From: ZC4RG30 sp039932715
Lineage (GTDB): Bacteria; Pseudomonadota; Gammaproteobacteria; Steroidobacterales; Steroidobacteraceae
Assembly (NCBI GenBank): GCA_039932715.1
Contig: JBDTPN010000007.1
Span: 1 to 64,000 of the forward strand
Direction of reading: 5' to 3'
DNA length: 64,000 nucleotides
The notes below the pieces were generated by a model. The model saw only the letters and a program-made list of their open reading frames with translations, did not search any database and was not told the origin of the DNA. The position numbers were made by a program, and so were the translations under genes. How positions within the stretch are numbered: the first letter of the stretch is position 1; every line of letters starts with the position of its first letter. This document shows, piece after piece, positions 15,699-23,817 of the stretch.

Positions 15699-17054
15699 AT
15701 GACCCGACCACAGGCCTCGGGCGGGGTTCTGGATATCCAGGCTTTCGTGGATGGCCAGCCGGTGCGCGCCATGCACTACGTGATTCTTGCGTTGTGCTGC
15801 CTGGTTCTATGCATTGACGGCTACAACATGTTCGTGGTCGGCAAAATAGCGCCGGCGATCGCCGCGGCTTATGGTTCAGCCTCGATTGCGATGACATCGG
15901 TTTTCGTAGTGCAGCAGGTCGGGCTGGCAATCGGTGCGTTTGCAGCCGCTCCGCTGGCGGACCGGTTCGGCAGAAGTCGACTGATAATCTTGTGTCTGGC
16001 GATGTTCGGGCTGCTGATACTGCTGTCACCGCTTGCCCGCACCCTGGATGAATTCGCCGCACTGCGCTGCTTTTCCGGCTTCTTTCTCGGTGGAGTCTTG
16101 CCGATTTGCGTTGCTTTAGTCGCGGAATTCTCGCCCCGCTTGAAGCGTAGTCGTTTCATTTCCATTGCGTTGCTCGGGTTCAGCATCGGGGCGGCGTCCG
16201 GAGGCATCGTGGCCGCCTGGCTGATCGATATCTGGACCTGGAAAGCCGCGTTCTGGATCGGAGGAGCAGCACCGCTGGCGTTGCTGCCTGCCCTGATATT
16301 CGCCCTGCCTGAATCGCTCCAGTATCAAGTCAATCGCGGCATCGGGTCGGAACGTTTGCTGAGCAGCATGCGCAGGATTGACCCTGATGCTGCCATACCA
16401 CCTGGCATTCGCCTGGTCAGCGGGGACGGCTCCCGTGGCGTTCGTTCCGCGCCTCTGGCAGCAATACTGGAGAAGGGGCGTATCGCGACAACAATGGTCA
16501 TGTGGGTAACCACGTTCCTCAGCATAGGCAGCATCGGGCTGCTGGGCGCCTGGTTACCCACCTTTTTCCAGGATTTGCAGGGAATTCCGGTGCAGCGATT
16601 TGCGGCTTTTGCGCTGCTGGGATTCGCCGGAGGCGTGTGCGGAACCTTGACCGCAGGTTGGCTCATCGACCGATTCAAGTCCAGATACATCATTTCCGCA
16701 GTCTTTTTCGGACTCGCCGCATCGCTGCTGGCACTGGGTTATGTTCCTTTCGGCACCCTGCAGTTTGCGGCGCTCATTATCCTTTGGTATTTCTGCCAGA
16801 GCGGTGGGCAGACCATGATCCACACGCTGTTGTCGCGGATTTATCCCTCGAGAATTCGGGGAACCGGCATGGGCTGGGCGGGCGGAATGGGCAAGGTAGG
16901 GGGAATCGTCGCGCCACTGATAGGCGGTTTCGCACTGGACGCGCAGTTTTCGTTGCCGGTTTTCATGATGGTAGCCGCCGCCATGCCACTGGGCGTCGCG
17001 CTGGTCCAGCTGGCAATGCCAGATGAATTCAGCCAATACCCGCAACGGCCTTGA
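15699..17054 (+). CDS. MFS transporter, AAHS family
   Basis: The protein has 451 residues from the ATG at 15699; an upstream in-frame GTG at 15666 is possible. Twelve hydrophobic segments are present. The AAHS signature DGYN in helix 1 (LCIDGYNMFVVGKIAP), the loop ADRFGRSRLII between helices 2 and 3, and IYPSRIRGTGMGWAGGMGKVGGIVAPLIGG near the end identify a 4-hydroxybenzoate/aromatic-acid-type symporter. It sits just upstream of, and converges with, the TetR gene (26-bp overlap), next to the TonB receptor. A role as inner-membrane partner of that receptor is inferred. Confidence 0.88.
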   Translation: MTRPQASGGVLDIQAFVDGQPVRAMHYVILALCCLVLCIDGYNMFVVGKIAPAIAAAYGSASIAMTSVFVVQQVGLAIGAFAAAPLADRFGRSRLIILCLAMFGLLILLSPLARTLDEFAALRCFSGFFLGGVLPICVALVAEFSPRLKRSRFISIALLGFSIGAASGGIVAAWLIDIWTWKAAFWIGGAAPLALLPALIFALPESLQYQVNRGIGSERLLSSMRRIDPDAAIPPGIRLVSGDGSRGVRSAPLAAILEKGRIATTMVMWVTTFLSIGSIGLLGAWLPTFFQDLQGIPVQRFAAFALLGFAGGVCGTLTAGWLIDRFKSRYIISAVFFGLAASLLALGYVPFGTLQFAALIILWYFCQSGGQTMIHTLLSRIYPSRIRGTGMGWAGGMGKVGGIVAPLIGGFALDAQFSLPVFMMVAAAMPLGVALVQLAMPDEFSQYPQRP

Positions 17055-17661
17055 GGCCGCGTACCAGCTCCGATTCGAATTCCGCGGTGCCCAGCATGAT
17101 TGGCCCCGGGCGATTGAGGATGCTGTTGTTGATCAACCCGTTTGCCATCTGAAACGCAAACCGGATATGGCGAGTCTCATCAGGTGTAAGACGCCGACCC
17201 AGTTCCGCGCTGCGCAGCTGCAGCACGTTGTCGATCATTATCAGCCCGGATTCGCGAAACGGCCGCCAGAAATCCGCACTCTCTGCTCCCTTCGCGAGTG
17301 CCGCCACCCAAAAGTTGGAGTAGCGCATCAGGTTTCTATAGCTCCAGAGCATGCTCTCTGCCGCGTAGTCGCTCTGTGGACTCATCCCTGCCATGAACGC
17401 CTTGCGCTGTTCATGGCGTCGCTCGACCCACGCTGCTGACAGCGATTCGAAAAACGCCTCTTTGGTGGCGAAGCGAGTGTAGAAGCTGCCAACCGCGACA
17501 CCGGCATCGGTGGCTATCTGGATGACCGTGGTGTCCTTCCAAGCCTGTTTTTCGAGAAGCGCCCAGCCGGAAGCCAGGAGCGCATCGCGAGTTCTGCGGC
17601 TGCGCTCTTGTTTTGCAGGCAATGGACTGGCTAGGCGGGTACGCACAATGTGCTTGACCAA
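17029..17661 (-). CDS. TetR-family transcriptional regulator
   Basis: The 210-residue protein starts at a TTG at 17661, with a GTG five codons in as an alternative; no good ribosome-binding site precedes either. The TetR HTH is clear: RRTRDALLASGWALLEKQAWKDTTVIQIATDAGVAVGSFYTRFATKEAFF (residues about 21-70), and the C-terminal half is an all-helical ligand domain. It is divergent from the TonB-dependent receptor gene, with a 22-bp palindrome immediately upstream of its start, so it probably represses both itself and the receptor. Its 3' end overlaps the convergent transporter gene by 26 bp. Confidence 0.9.
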   Translation of the reverse strand: MVKHIVRTRLASPLPAKQERSRRTRDALLASGWALLEKQAWKDTTVIQIATDAGVAVGSFYTRFATKEAFFESLSAAWVERRHEQRKAFMAGMSPQSDYAAESMLWSYRNLMRYSNFWVAALAKGAESADFWRPFRESGLIMIDNVLQLRSAELGRRLTPDETRHIRFAFQMANGLINNSILNRPGPIMLGTAEFESELVRGLKAVAGIG

Positions 17662-17662
17662 A

Positions 17663-17684
17663 AATATGAATATATGTTCATATT
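17663..17684. promoter_or_regulatory. TetR operator candidate: AATATGAA-N6-TTCATATT
   Basis: A perfect 8-bp inverted repeat with a 6-bp AT-rich centre lies 2 bp upstream of the tetR start and 78 bp upstream of the TonB receptor ATG. Its AT-richness stands out from the surrounding GC-rich sequence. Control of both divergent genes is inferred. Confidence 0.7.
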
Positions 17685-17761
17685 ACGCGCAGAGCAACGA
17701 GACGCACGTGCGGCGATCTGTCGCCGCTACGTGTGACTGGCATTTGCATAAGGGGGAATTA

Positions 17762-20700
17762 ATGAAACTATCCAATGGACGCGCGTCCGTTTCGCGCAAC
17801 ACATGTTCTGTGGCGGTGGGGCTGGCGATTGCAGCTTCGCAGCTGAGCGTTTCGCAGTTGGCGATGGGAGCGGACGCTCCAAGTGACTCGCTGGCGGAAG
17901 TCACGGTGACCGGCACCCGAATCACGTTGCCCGCGGGCATGAGCACTCCGACGCCCGTGGCCGAATTGAAGGCCGATGAACTGCAGGCAATGTCTCCTTC
18001 CAGCATAACTGCCGCATTGACTCAGTTGCCGCAGTTTGCCGGACAAAGCGCCACCACCGAGAATTTCGGCCAGCTTGCCAGCGGCGGCTTTTTCAATAGT
18101 CCAGGCGGCGGCTCCCTGAACCTGCGTGGCCTGGGCACCAAGCGCACCTTGACGCTGCTGGATGGCCGCCGCATGGTGCCGTCCACCGCCTATGGTGGGC
18201 CGGACATCAACCTGTTTCCTGAAGAAGTCCTCAAGAGCGTTGAGATCGTCACTGGTGGCGCCAGCGCCTCCTATGGCACGGATGCGGTGTCCGGCGTGGT
18301 CAACTACATCCTCGATACGAAGATGGACGGATTTCGCGGCACGGCGCAGGCCGGCTTCTCGGGAATGGGTGATGGTCAAAGCCAGAAATACACCTTGGCT
18401 TTCGGCAGCGACCTCGGCGAGAAGTCGCATATCCTGTTCTCCGCCAACTACAACACTCGCGATGAAATCTACGGATTCGCGGGCCGGGACTGGTACGACG
18501 GCTGCGGCCTGATCCAGAACCCGGTGCCGGCCAACGTTGGGCTGATCGCCGGTTCTTCGCCGGCTACCTACAATGCGGCCACCTATCTGCCCGCCAACGG
18601 CGGCTATTCGGCCGATGTACCGCGGCTGATACCGCGCTGCGACCTGCACAGCACGCAGTTGACCTATGACGGCCTGATCACGGTCGCAGGGAAGAAATAC
18701 GAATTGTCGTCTGACGGCACCGCCAGGCCCTTTGTCAGCACCCTTCCGACCACAGGGCCGGCCGCCACCAGCGGCCTGCAGTCCGGTGGCGGCGGACAGA
18801 ATCTCTCAGAGGCCAACACCTCGCTGCTGCCTGCCTGGAGCCTCAAGAAGGCCTTCGCTTATCTTGACCACGATGTCACGGACAACCTCAATATCTTCGC
18901 CCAGGCCATGTATGCAGAGCAGAAGATTCGCTACACCGCCCGCGTGGGCGACATTGGCCCTGTTCCGCCGCAAAACTTCACGATCTTTCGTGACAATGCC
19001 TTCCTGCCGGCGAATATCGCGGCAATCATGGACGCGGCGGGACTTACGACCCCCGGTTCAAGCATTACGATGACGAAGGCCGCTACCCCCGAAGACTGGG
19101 GCACGGGCCATTTCGCCAACAACAACGACATGACCACGTTCACGGCCGGCTTCAAGGGCACGATTACCTCGAACGGCTTCCTCAACGACTGGCATTACAA
19201 TGGCTACGCCCAATACGGCCAGAACCGGCTCGATGCAGTGCAGGAACAAGGGCTGCGCCTTGACCGCGTTTACCTGGCCGTGGACGCGGTCAAGAACCCG
19301 ACCACGGGAGCCATCCAGTGCCGTGTCACCCAGGTGTCTGGCAATGTGCCCGGCTGCGTGCCCTTGAATCCGTTTGGCAGCGGCAATGCCAGTGCGGCCG
19401 CAGTCGACTGGATCAAGGGCTATGACGACAATGTGGCCGTCACCACCAAGCCGTTCATCGGCTATGACACCAGTGCCCAGCCAATTTATGGAGATCCCTA
19501 CAGCTACATCGGCGACGAAGACAAGCACCGCAGGGCGACCACCGAACAATCCATCGTCGAGCTCAATGCCGACGGCAAGCTCTTCGATGCCTGGGCAGGG
19601 GCGGTCAGCGGTGCGGTGGGCGCGCATTACCGCAAGGAGAGCATCGACCAGAAGGTATGGGATTCGCAGGGCAACACAGCCGCCGACCCGACGTACTTCC
19701 CGGTCTGGTGTCCTGACAATGTGGCCATCCTTCTGCCCAACCAGGCGGGCTACCAAGCCCGCTGCGCCCAGCAGATCGCACAGGGAATCCGTCCTCCGGG
19801 CGTCATCGGCGTGAAAGGCGTGCCCAGCAACCCGTACACGAACAGCGTCGATACCCAGTTCTCGAACGTGCCGTTCATCGCCGGGTCGTTCAACGTGACC
19901 GAGCTCTATGCGGAAACCCTGTTCCCGCTGATCTCGGAAAAGCCATGGATGAAGAACCTGACCCTGGATGCCTCGGCCCGCTGGGCGAATTATGAAGGTT
20001 CGGGCAGCATCTGGTCCTACAAGGCGGGCCTGAATGCGGCGTTCACCGATGAGGTCCGGCTGCGCGGCACCTACTCGCACGATGCACGCGCGGCCAACAT
20101 TGCGGAACGCTTTGACCGCACCGGTGGATTCACCGCGGGCATCAACGACCCGCTTGCTCCTCCGGGCTGGGTGCAGGGTACGTTGGTCACCACGGTCACG
20201 GGCGGCAATCCGGAAGTCGATCCGGAGCAGGCCGATACCTACACGGCAGGCATCGTCTACCGACCCGACTGGGCGCAGGGACTGGACATGTCGGTGGATT
20301 GGCTGAGCGTCAACATCAAGGGGGCGATTGAGCAGCTGACCGCGCAAAACGTGATCAACCAGTGCTATCTCGAAGGTGACCAGGACCAGTGCAAACTGAT
20401 CGTTCGTGATCCGACCACGAATTTCATCCTCTACGTTCCGCAGCTGTACCAGAACCTCTCCCATGCCAAGAATGAATCCATCGACGCGGAGATCGGTTAT
20501 ACGCATGGTGTGCACATCCTGGGTGGCAACGAGCAAATGTCGTTCCGGCTCCTGGGCACCTATCTTCTCGAGAGCTCGACCACCAATACTGCTGGCGTCA
20601 AGACAGATCTCACTGGCGGTGTGCTTGAGCAGCTACAGACGACGCGTATCAACGCGACCATGACTTACAACAATGGTCCGTTCAGCTGGTTCATGCAGGC

Positions 20701-21028
20701 GCGTTATCTGGGTGGCGGCGATCTCAGTGCCCGTTACAACCAGGAGCGGTTGCTGGGCACTACTGCCGCAGGGGTGACCACCGTCACCGGGTCGGCTGTG
20801 ATCTATGACGTGGCAGACAATAAAGTCGGCAGTTCGTTGTACTGGGATACCCGTCTTGGGTACACCATTCCGACGGGTGACGGGACGCTCGAGATCTTCG
20901 CCAACGTGAACAACCTCTTCGACAAGGACCCCCCCTTGATCCTCGGCGAGGCAATCGTTTCCCAGACGGGTGGCGGCTACGACGTCATTGGTCGCTTCTT
21001 CACCTTGGGTATCAACCTGCGCTTCTAG
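17762..21028 (+). CDS. TonB-dependent outer-membrane receptor
   Basis: The precursor has 1088 residues from the ATG at 17762, preceded by AGGGGGAATTA. A signal peptide of about 38 residues is followed by a TonB-box-like segment (AEVTVTGTRI). The plug comes next, with LNLRGLGTKRTLTLLDGRRMVPS and VEIVTGGASASYGTDAVSGVVNYI, and then a long barrel ending in aromatic-rich strands and the terminal FFTLGINLRF (Phe at the C-terminus). Such large receptors import oligosaccharides, aromatic compounds or siderophores using proton-motive force through TonB. The neighbours (TetR, AAHS transporter, PQQ dehydrogenase) point to a carbon substrate rather than iron. Confidence 0.95.
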   Translation: MKLSNGRASVSRNTCSVAVGLAIAASQLSVSQLAMGADAPSDSLAEVTVTGTRITLPAGMSTPTPVAELKADELQAMSPSSITAALTQLPQFAGQSATTENFGQLASGGFFNSPGGGSLNLRGLGTKRTLTLLDGRRMVPSTAYGGPDINLFPEEVLKSVEIVTGGASASYGTDAVSGVVNYILDTKMDGFRGTAQAGFSGMGDGQSQKYTLAFGSDLGEKSHILFSANYNTRDEIYGFAGRDWYDGCGLIQNPVPANVGLIAGSSPATYNAATYLPANGGYSADVPRLIPRCDLHSTQLTYDGLITVAGKKYELSSDGTARPFVSTLPTTGPAATSGLQSGGGGQNLSEANTSLLPAWSLKKAFAYLDHDVTDNLNIFAQAMYAEQKIRYTARVGDIGPVPPQNFTIFRDNAFLPANIAAIMDAAGLTTPGSSITMTKAATPEDWGTGHFANNNDMTTFTAGFKGTITSNGFLNDWHYNGYAQYGQNRLDAVQEQGLRLDRVYLAVDAVKNPTTGAIQCRVTQVSGNVPGCVPLNPFGSGNASAAAVDWIKGYDDNVAVTTKPFIGYDTSAQPIYGDPYSYIGDEDKHRRATTEQSIVELNADGKLFDAWAGAVSGAVGAHYRKESIDQKVWDSQGNTAADPTYFPVWCPDNVAILLPNQAGYQARCAQQIAQGIRPPGVIGVKGVPSNPYTNSVDTQFSNVPFIAGSFNVTELYAETLFPLISEKPWMKNLTLDASARWANYEGSGSIWSYKAGLNAAFTDEVRLRGTYSHDARAANIAERFDRTGGFTAGINDPLAPPGWVQGTLVTTVTGGNPEVDPEQADTYTAGIVYRPDWAQGLDMSVDWLSVNIKGAIEQLTAQNVINQCYLEGDQDQCKLIVRDPTTNFILYVPQLYQNLSHAKNESIDAEIGYTHGVHILGGNEQMSFRLLGTYLLESSTTNTAGVKTDLTGGVLEQLQTTRINATMTYNNGPFSWFMQARYLGGGDLSARYNQERLLGTTAAGVTTVTGSAVIYDVADNKVGSSLYWDTRLGYTIPTGDGTLEIFANVNNLFDKDPPLILGEAIVSQTGGGYDVIGRFFTLGINLRF

Positions 21029-21051
21029 CCAACCCGACATGTGCGTTGACT

Positions 21052-21084
21052 GGCCCGTCCCCGAAATGGGACGGGCCTTTTTTT
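21052..21084 (+). terminator. Strong rho-independent terminator after the TonB receptor gene
   Basis: A perfect 10-bp GC-rich stem, GGCCCGTCCC (21052-21061) with GGGACGGGCC (21068-21077), has a 6-base loop and is followed by seven T residues. It separates the receptor transcript from the dehydrogenase gene starting at 21118. Confidence 0.92.
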
Positions 21085-21117
21085 GCAGTGGCACCCCGCC
21101 TGTGGTGAAGTCAGTGC

Positions 21118-23355
21118 ATGTGGCAGATCGGTGCGATTGGCTGCCTGATGGGCATAACTCTACTGGCTGGCTGCGGCTCCGGTACAGGGGGCGGTGACCC
21201 GGCAACGCCTGCGCCACCCACACCGACGCCGCCTATATCGGGTCTGGATGCGCGACCGTTGAGCACCAGCTGCCTCGCAGGCGAAGCCCCAGACAGTGCA
21301 GTTGCAATTGCAACCACGCGTGTGTTCCCCAGCCTGCCTGCCTTCAACTCGCCAGTGCTGATGTTGCAGGAGCCGGCCAGCAGCGCGCGTTGGTACGTGG
21401 TGCAGAAGACCGGCATCGTCTACCAGTTCGACAACCAGCCCAACGTGGCGACGCGCCGTGAATTCATCAACGCCAGCGCGTTGATCGCGACGGACCCCAG
21501 CAATCCGAATGACGAACGCGGACTGTTGGGCATGGCGTTTCACCCGGACTATCCGGGCAACCCCAGGGTTTACCTGTCGTACACGGCCAACGCAGGTGGT
21601 GCGGTGTCGCGCGTGGTGGAGTTCCAGACGCGCGATGGTGGACAGACCCTGGACACCAGCTCTGCGGTGGTGATCCTGCAGACCTATCAACCCGAATCCA
21701 ATCACAACGGTGGCAACATCGCGTTTGGTCCTGATGGCTTCATGTACATCGGGCTGGGGGACGGTGGTGGCGGCGGCGATCAGCATGGAACCATCGGCAA
21801 CGGCCAGCGCCTGTCCACGTTGCTGGGCAAGATGCTGCGCATCGACGTCAATGGCAGCACGGGCTCCGCGCACTATGCCATTCCAGCCGGCAATCCCTAC
21901 GCCGGAAATCCGGTATGCACGGGGGATACGGGTGCATTCACTCAGATTTGTCCGGAAATCTACGCCTATGGTTTGCGCAATCCGTGGCGCTGGAGCTTTG
22001 ATCAGGGCAGTGGCGAATTGTGGGCGGGCGACGTGGGGCAGGGTGCCTGGGAAGAGGTCGACAAGATTGTGTCCGGGGGCAACTACGGCTGGCGTTGCGG
22101 TGAAGGGGCCCATGCATACAACGGCATTTGCGGAGCCAATGCAGCGGCCGCGCTTGAACCGATTGCCGAATACAGCCACACACAGGGCATTTCGATCACC
22201 GGCGGTTACGTCTACCGCGGCAATGCCATACCTGCGCTGGTGGGTCGGTACGTGTTTGGTGATTTTGGCTCCGGTCGCATCTGGCATGTTGCGCGGGATA
22301 CGCCGCCCACGTTGCAGGTCACTTCCGGGTTCGGCAGTGGGCTAAGCATTGCCTCCTTTGCACAGGACCATTCTGGAGAGATGTACGTAGTCAATTTCTC
22401 TGGCACGCTCTATCAGCTGACTGCCGCAGGCGCCAGTGGACGCGTTATTCCGACCCAGCTTTCAGCCACCGGCTGCGCAGCTGCCGGCAATGCATCGCAG
22501 CCTGCAGGAGGAATGATTACATACGCACCCAACGCTGCCTTCTGGTCCGACAGTGCGCTCAAGACGCGTTTTCTGGCGCTGCCGGATGGGCAGAAGATCA
22601 ACATCAATACTGATGCAGACTTCGAGTTTCCCGCCGGCAGCGTACTGCGTAAGGATTTCCGCCTCGATGGCCGGTTGGTCGAAACCCGGCTGTTCATGCG
22701 CCACAACAATGGGGATTGGGCGGGCTACACCTACGAGTGGAATACCGGGCAGACAGATGCCACGCGGGTAGTGGGCGGCAAGACAGTGCAGATAGGCAGC
22801 CAGCAATGGCTGTTTCCCAGCGAGGCGCAGTGCCTCATCTGTCATACCAGCGCGGCGGGGCGAACGCTGGGGCTCGAGACTGCGCAGCTCAATGGACTGC
22901 TGAACTATACGCAAACCGGGCGCACGGCCAACCAGCTGGATACGCTCAATGCGATTGGAGCGTTGACGCCCGCGCTGACGCAGCCGGTGGACCAGCTGCC
23001 GTCACTGCCGGATCCGTACGCAACAGCGGGCACCGTGGCATCCAGGGCGCGCGCCTGGCTGCACGTCAACTGTTCCAATTGCCATCGTCCCGGAGGCGGA
23101 ACGCCAGTCAATCTGGATCTGCGTTACACCACCGCGCTTGCCAGCACCAATGCCTGCGAGGTGGCCCCGGTCAATGATCTGGGGGTGGTGAATGCGCGGT
23201 TGATTGCTGTGGGCGCGGCCGCGCGCTCACTCATCGCGGTGCGTCCATTACGCACCGACAGCAGTTCGATGCCGCCGCTTCAGCCGCGGGTGGTGGATGT
23301 GGCAGGCATTGCCTTGCTCAACAGCTGGATCAACGGTCTGACCAGCTGCAACTGA
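21118..23355 (+). CDS. Lipoprotein fusion: PQQ-dependent sugar (glucose/sorbosone) dehydrogenase with C-terminal diheme-type module
   Basis: This 745-residue protein has a lipobox (ITLLAGC, Cys19). Residues about 65-440 form a soluble-glucose-dehydrogenase-type beta propeller: ERGLLGMAFHPDYPGNPRVYLSYT, NHNGGNIAFGPDGFMYIGLGDGGGGGDQ, EIYAYGLRNPWRWSFD and ITGGYVYRG. Residues about 450-745 carry two haem-c motifs, CLICH and CSNCH, in a domain like that of uncharacterised diheme cytochromes. Electrons from PQQ oxidation could pass directly to the attached haems. It follows the TonB receptor after a strong terminator, so it is probably separately transcribed. The sugar or alcohol substrate is unknown. 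Confidence 0.9.
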   Translation: MWQIGAIGCLMGITLLAGCGSGTGGGDPATPAPPTPTPPISGLDARPLSTSCLAGEAPDSAVAIATTRVFPSLPAFNSPVLMLQEPASSARWYVVQKTGIVYQFDNQPNVATRREFINASALIATDPSNPNDERGLLGMAFHPDYPGNPRVYLSYTANAGGAVSRVVEFQTRDGGQTLDTSSAVVILQTYQPESNHNGGNIAFGPDGFMYIGLGDGGGGGDQHGTIGNGQRLSTLLGKMLRIDVNGSTGSAHYAIPAGNPYAGNPVCTGDTGAFTQICPEIYAYGLRNPWRWSFDQGSGELWAGDVGQGAWEEVDKIVSGGNYGWRCGEGAHAYNGICGANAAAALEPIAEYSHTQGISITGGYVYRGNAIPALVGRYVFGDFGSGRIWHVARDTPPTLQVTSGFGSGLSIASFAQDHSGEMYVVNFSGTLYQLTAAGASGRVIPTQLSATGCAAAGNASQPAGGMITYAPNAAFWSDSALKTRFLALPDGQKININTDADFEFPAGSVLRKDFRLDGRLVETRLFMRHNNGDWAGYTYEWNTGQTDATRVVGGKTVQIGSQQWLFPSEAQCLICHTSAAGRTLGLETAQLNGLLNYTQTGRTANQLDTLNAIGALTPALTQPVDQLPSLPDPYATAGTVASRARAWLHVNCSNCHRPGGGTPVNLDLRYTTALASTNACEVAPVNDLGVVNARLIAVGAAARSLIAVRPLRTDSSSMPPLQPRVVDVAGIALLNSWINGLTSCN

Positions 23356-23356
23356 T

Positions 23357-23755
23357 TTACTTGAGCGTCGCCATGTAGGCGATTACGTCGGCGCGTTCCT
23401 TGTCGTCAGGCAGCATCATGGGCATGACAGTGCCGGGCACTTTCTGCATGGGCATGGTCAGGAATTCGCTCAGCGTCTTGGGATTCCAGGTGAGCCCGGA
23501 CTTCTTGAGCGCTTCGGAATACATGGCGAATCCTGGCACGCTGGCGGCCTTGCGGCCCAAAATGCCGACCATATTGGGGCCGGCCACGGGGCCAGACGGA
23601 TCCTTGTTCACGGCATGGCAGATGCCACAGCGCTGCGTGAAAATCAGATTGCCGTTTTCCACGTCAGCTTTGTCGCCGGCTGCCATTGCAGAAACGCTGG
23701 CCAGCAGCACTGCGGAAACGGTGATCGCGGACCGGGAAATTCTCATCAGGGACAT
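23357..23755 (-). CDS. Periplasmic class I cytochrome c
   Basis: The precursor has 132 residues from the ATG at 23755. The signal peptide (RISRSAITVSAVLLASVSAMA) is followed by a c-type cytochrome with the haem site RCGICHA, GPNMVGILGRKA, and a late methionine-rich MPMQKVPGTVMPMMLP segment supplying the axial Met. This is the small soluble cytochrome c / c2 type that shuttles electrons to a terminal oxidase. It converges with the PQQ dehydrogenase gene (one-base gap), so a functional link is possible but not transcriptional. Confidence 0.92.
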   Translation of the reverse strand: MSLMRISRSAITVSAVLLASVSAMAAGDKADVENGNLIFTQRCGICHAVNKDPSGPVAGPNMVGILGRKAASVPGFAMYSEALKKSGLTWNPKTLSEFLTMPMQKVPGTVMPMMLPDDKERADVIAYMATLK

Positions 23756-23817
23756 GAACGGACTCCGTGTGTCTGTGGCAATGGTGGCTGCGAAACCATG
23801 AACGCGGGCTGAAGAGT

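Noticed and set aside
19058..20536. A 492-codon minus-strand frame opposite the TonB receptor
   Set aside because: It has no recognisable domains, and the opposite strand has an unbroken beta-barrel protein.
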